In this document: in pieces, positions 61,724-64,000 of the stretch
How the letters are laid out: each line of letters begins with the position of its first letter
Position numbering within the stretch: the stretch's first letter is position 1
Origin: UBA6163 sp041753075
Lineage (GTDB): Bacteria; Planctomycetota; Planctomycetia; Pirellulales; Pirellulaceae
Length of the DNA stretch: 64,000 nucleotides
Direction: 5' to 3'
Assembly (NCBI GenBank): GCA_041753075.1
Contig: JBGSVE010000063.1
Location: 62,001 to 126,000 of the forward strand
Notes under the pieces: generated by a model
Databases searched by the model: none
Told to the model about the DNA's origin: nothing
Seen by the model: the letters and a program-made list of their open reading frames with translations, nothing else
Made by a program: the position numbers and the translations under genes

Positions 61724-61750
61724 GGAACTTTTTCCGACTTGCGAGTATCC
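61724..61750 (+). promoter_or_regulatory. Possible ECF-sigma-type promoter upstream of anti-sigma-like gene
   Basis: GGAACTT at 61724-61730 resembles the -35 of extracytoplasmic-function sigma factors, followed after about 15 bases by TATCC (61746-61750). It lies 131 bases upstream of an anti-sigma-like gene, where autoregulation would be expected. No sigma gene is next to it, so this is a weak call. Confidence 0.3.
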
Positions 61751-61880
61751 CAACAACATACCAAACAGATGGAAAAATTTACGCAGCCGGTCGGCGAACT
61801 TTCACTTTGACCTCGCCAATCGGTTAAAACCCGCATTCGACACGGATGATATGTTGTCCCTTTGGTTCAATTGAGTCACT

Positions 61881-63104
61881 ATGTCTCTACCAAACATTGA
61901 TCGTGAAATGCTGCTAAGCGGTGCCTTGGATGGCACGCTGAGCGGACCCGAACAAACCGAATTCGATCGGCTTGTCACTACCGATCTTTCGTTCGCCGAA
62001 GAATTCCGCCAGTGGCAACAAATCCAGCGTGAACTCGTCGCCGGACTAGCTCCGGCACGGGCTCAGCGAATGAGCCTCGCCAGCACCAACCGCATCGTCG
62101 CCGCTGCGTTTGAAAATGCACAGGCAGTTCAAAATCCTGTATCGCCAATCGCATCGACCACTCGTCGGCGACGTTCCGGTTGGATTGCGGCTGCCGTCGC
62201 GCTGGCCGCATCCGTCATGGCGATCGCTTCGTTGTGGAACCGTGAACCGGCCCGACCGCTGGGCATTGCCGACTCGTTCGCAATCGTTGACGGCAACGAG
62301 AACGCGCCACATGAGTCCGCGATTCCGCTTGAGCGTGTGGCCGATGCCGCTCCGGTGCAACCCTTAGATATTATTGATTTGCCATCGCCCGAATCCTTGG
62401 CTGAATCGGCATCGGTTACTGACAAGCCGACTGTTATGGGCATTAAACCATCGCCAGCCGACGCTCCGATCAAGCCCGCAGAGCCGATGATCGCCGCGAC
62501 GGATATCATTCCGCCGGTCGACGCCTCGGATCGCCAACCGTTGAGTGTATTGCTTGTGCTCGCCGTTGAGTTGTCGCAAAGTGGTCGCGAACTTGGCGCG
62601 TTGCAGGAAGCGCTTCGCGTTGCCGACATTCGGCTTGGCAAGGAAAGCGTCGTTAGCGCAAGCGTTGCCAGCGAGTTGCGTGCCGCCGTCGCCGTCGAAG
62701 CTGCGACTGGCCCCGCCGACTCAGCGACACGTTTGCTATTCATCGAAGCCTCGGCCAAGCGTCTTGATCGCTTGATGATTCACATGATGTCCAAGCCCGA
62801 TGATTTTGTTTCTGTCGGGCTCAGCCTCGTGACCCAGCCGCCGCTATTGGTCGCCGCCAGCGAGCTTCGCGAAATCGATCCCACGAAGGTTCGCCAAGAG
62901 GTGCCTTTTGGCACCGCGCGTGATCTTGTCTTTGCCGATGGCCGATCCTTGTTTGTCGACAACGACAACTTTATTCCCCTGGATCAAGAATCCGTGGAAA
63001 GTGGTCTGGTGTCAGCGACTTCCGCGCCGCCGGCCGGTGGCGAAGCGGAATCGACGGCCGCCGCCGATGACTTTCCATCGCAATTGTTGTTGCTGGTGAA
63101 GTAG
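61881..63104 (+). CDS. Anti-sigma-factor-like single-pass membrane protein
   Basis: 407 residues. The N-terminal part (MLLSGALDGTLSGPEQTEFDRL, EFRQWQQIQREL) resembles the ASD-type cytoplasmic domain of planctomycete anti-sigma factors, but no zinc-finger HxxxCxxC is seen. One membrane helix (about 97-117, GWIAAAVALAASVMAIASLW) follows a stretch of Arg residues. The rest is an extracytoplasmic, Ala/Pro/Glu-rich, possibly disordered domain. No ECF sigma gene is adjacent, which would be unusual for an anti-sigma factor; the identification is tentative. It is followed by pyruvate carboxylase 82 bases downstream. Confidence 0.65.
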   Translation: MSLPNIDREMLLSGALDGTLSGPEQTEFDRLVTTDLSFAEEFRQWQQIQRELVAGLAPARAQRMSLASTNRIVAAAFENAQAVQNPVSPIASTTRRRRSGWIAAAVALAASVMAIASLWNREPARPLGIADSFAIVDGNENAPHESAIPLERVADAAPVQPLDIIDLPSPESLAESASVTDKPTVMGIKPSPADAPIKPAEPMIAATDIIPPVDASDRQPLSVLLVLAVELSQSGRELGALQEALRVADIRLGKESVVSASVASELRAAVAVEAATGPADSATRLLFIEASAKRLDRLMIHMMSKPDDFVSVGLSLVTQPPLLVAASELREIDPTKVRQEVPFGTARDLVFADGRSLFVDNDNFIPLDQESVESGLVSATSAPPAGGEAESTAAADDFPSQLLLLVK

Positions 63105-63186
63105 TCGTCGGGGAATTGTCTTTCGCCTCGACATGTTTCATGCTGCGTTGGTTGGAATTCTAATCCCCACGCCGCTGAAGCCATCC

Positions 63187-64000
63187 ATGACCATTCGTCC
63201 CTTCAAGAAATTGCTCGCCGCCAACCGTAGCGAGATTGCCACGCGTGTGTTTCGCAGTGCCACCGAGTTGGGCATTCGCACGGTGGCGATCTATTCGCAC
63301 GAAGATCGCTATGCGTTACATCGGTTCAAGGCCGACGAGGCATATCAAATCGGCAAACCGGGCGAGCCAATCCGTAGCTACTTGGATATTCCCGGCATTG
63401 TGGCGCTGTGTAAGCAATACGAGGTCGACGCAGTGCATCCGGGTTATGGATTCTTGTCCGAGAATCCTGAGTTTGCTGCGGCGCTGCGCGGTGCCGGAAT
63501 CGCTTTTGTTGGGCCGAGTGTCAAGGCGCTGCGATCGTTGGGCGACAAGGTGCAAGCCCGCGAGTTGGCCGAAGCGGCGGGCGTTCCGGTGCTGGGCGGT
63601 ACGACCGCTGCGGTCTCGGGCGTCGACGAGGCAATGCAAACCGCCCGCTCGCTTGGCTTTCCGATCATTCTTAAGGCTTCCAAAGGCGGCGGCGGTCGCG
63701 GCATGAGAATCGTCAACGCAGCCGACGAGTTACCGGCGGCGCTCGAAGCGGCGCAGCGCGAGGCGCTCACCGCATTCGGCAGCGACGAAGTGTTTGTCGA
63801 AAAGTTTGTCCAGCGTGCGCGGCACATCGAAGTCCAACTGCTGGGCGATTCGCATGGCAAGCTCGTGCATCTTTACGAACGCGATTGCAGCGTCCAACGT
63901 CGTCACCAAAAAGTTGTCGAGATCGCTCCGGCACCAAATCTCGCACCCTCCATTCGCGCGGAACTGTGCGCCGCAGCGATTCAAATTGGCAAGCAGGTCG
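63187..64000 (+). CDS. pyc: Pyruvate carboxylase, biotin carboxylase part (cut by window edge)
   Basis: The first 271 codons only. The N-terminus IRPFKKLLAANRSEIATRVFR, then AIYSHEDRYALHRFKADEAY, VDAVHPGYGFLSEN, ILKASKGGGGRGMRIV (ATP-grasp) and HIEVQLLGDSHG identify a biotin carboxylase domain. The ATELGIRTVAIYS and HRFKADEAY phrases are typical of full-length pyruvate carboxylase rather than acetyl-CoA carboxylase. It fixes bicarbonate onto biotin to make oxaloacetate, so it uses the product of the DIC systems in this window. It continues past base 64000. Confidence 0.9.
   Translation, partial: MTIRPFKKLLAANRSEIATRVFRSATELGIRTVAIYSHEDRYALHRFKADEAYQIGKPGEPIRSYLDIPGIVALCKQYEVDAVHPGYGFLSENPEFAAALRGAGIAFVGPSVKALRSLGDKVQARELAEAAGVPVLGGTTAAVSGVDEAMQTARSLGFPIILKASKGGGGRGMRIVNAADELPAALEAAQREALTAFGSDEVFVEKFVQRARHIEVQLLGDSHGKLVHLYERDCSVQRRHQKVVEIAPAPNLAPSIRAELCAAAIQIGKQV

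Noticed and set aside
61613..61810. A 65-codon open frame in the cfa / anti-sigma spacer
   Set aside because: No signal, domain or start-site support; it covers a small hairpin and the possible promoter region.
1..64000. tRNA, rRNA, tmRNA or CRISPR
   Set aside because: No cloverleaf, conserved rRNA stretch, tmRNA tag or regularly spaced repeats were recognised by eye; a covariance-model search would settle this.

Overview
The window comes from a planctomycete, most likely a Pirellulaceae / Rhodopirellula-type marine bacterium. Supporting this are a planctomycete-type bacterial microcompartment (BMC) operon, a DUF1549/DUF1553 cytochrome c protein, a secreted sulfatase, a UvrA of double length, frequent lack of clear Shine-Dalgarno sites, and many short hairpin repeats between genes. 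No tRNA, rRNA or CRISPR array was recognised.

Layout. 1-6533 (minus): a dissolved-inorganic-carbon uptake operon, DabA (DUF2309) followed by two NuoL/NuoM-like membrane subunits and a SulP transporter cut by the window edge. 6651-9999 (plus): a divergent two-component system, then lpxB. 10113-15623 (minus): smpB, a LolD/FtsX-type ABC transporter, an unknown secreted protein and two DUF3299 proteins. 15743-18294: lipA and, convergent to it, a ketoglutarate-semialdehyde-type aldehyde dehydrogenase. 18624-24118 (plus): three exported or lipid-anchored proteins (one with DUF11 repeats). 24139-24458: a MITE-like element. 24458-27405 (minus): a BtaA-BtaB betaine-lipid operon with a PlcP-like phospholipase C. 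27522-30807 (plus): a SulP-carbonic anhydrase fusion and a lipase-like protein. 30807-31120: a decayed Rpn/PD-(D/E)XK transposase fragment that runs into the 3' end of the giant uvrA (31091-37567). 37878-41299: two small unknown proteins, glutamate dehydrogenase, and ribosomal proteins L13 and S9. 41392-42252: a methyltransferase broken by two in-frame stops. 42535-44115: sulfatase.

44187-52139 (minus) is a complete PVM-type BMC operon: DeoR regulator, PduL phosphotransacylase, two BMC-H hexamers, acetate kinase, three BMC-P/EutN pentamers, CoA-acylating aldehyde dehydrogenase, a small unknown protein, class II aldolase and a lactate/malate-type dehydrogenase. From knowledge of the family it processes fucose/rhamnose-derived lactaldehyde. 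Downstream are a DUF1549/1553 protein, a membrane pyrophosphatase with a large loop insertion, a DapA-family aldolase, a proline-rich exported protein, a cyclopropane-fatty-acid synthase, an anti-sigma-like membrane protein and the start of pyruvate carboxylase.

The most unusual observation is that the DapA-family aldolase at 58005-58994, outside the BMC operon, ends in an amphipathic helix behind a linker that closely resembles the encapsulation peptides of the BMC enzymes. I propose it as an extra BMC cargo, possibly a 2-keto-3-deoxy sugar acid aldolase that releases lactaldehyde inside the shell. Also worth a second look: a small EutQ-like BMC protein with its own encapsulation-type helix, the tandem UvrA, the two inorganic-carbon systems, the lipid-remodelling trio, and at least five families of intergenic hairpins.
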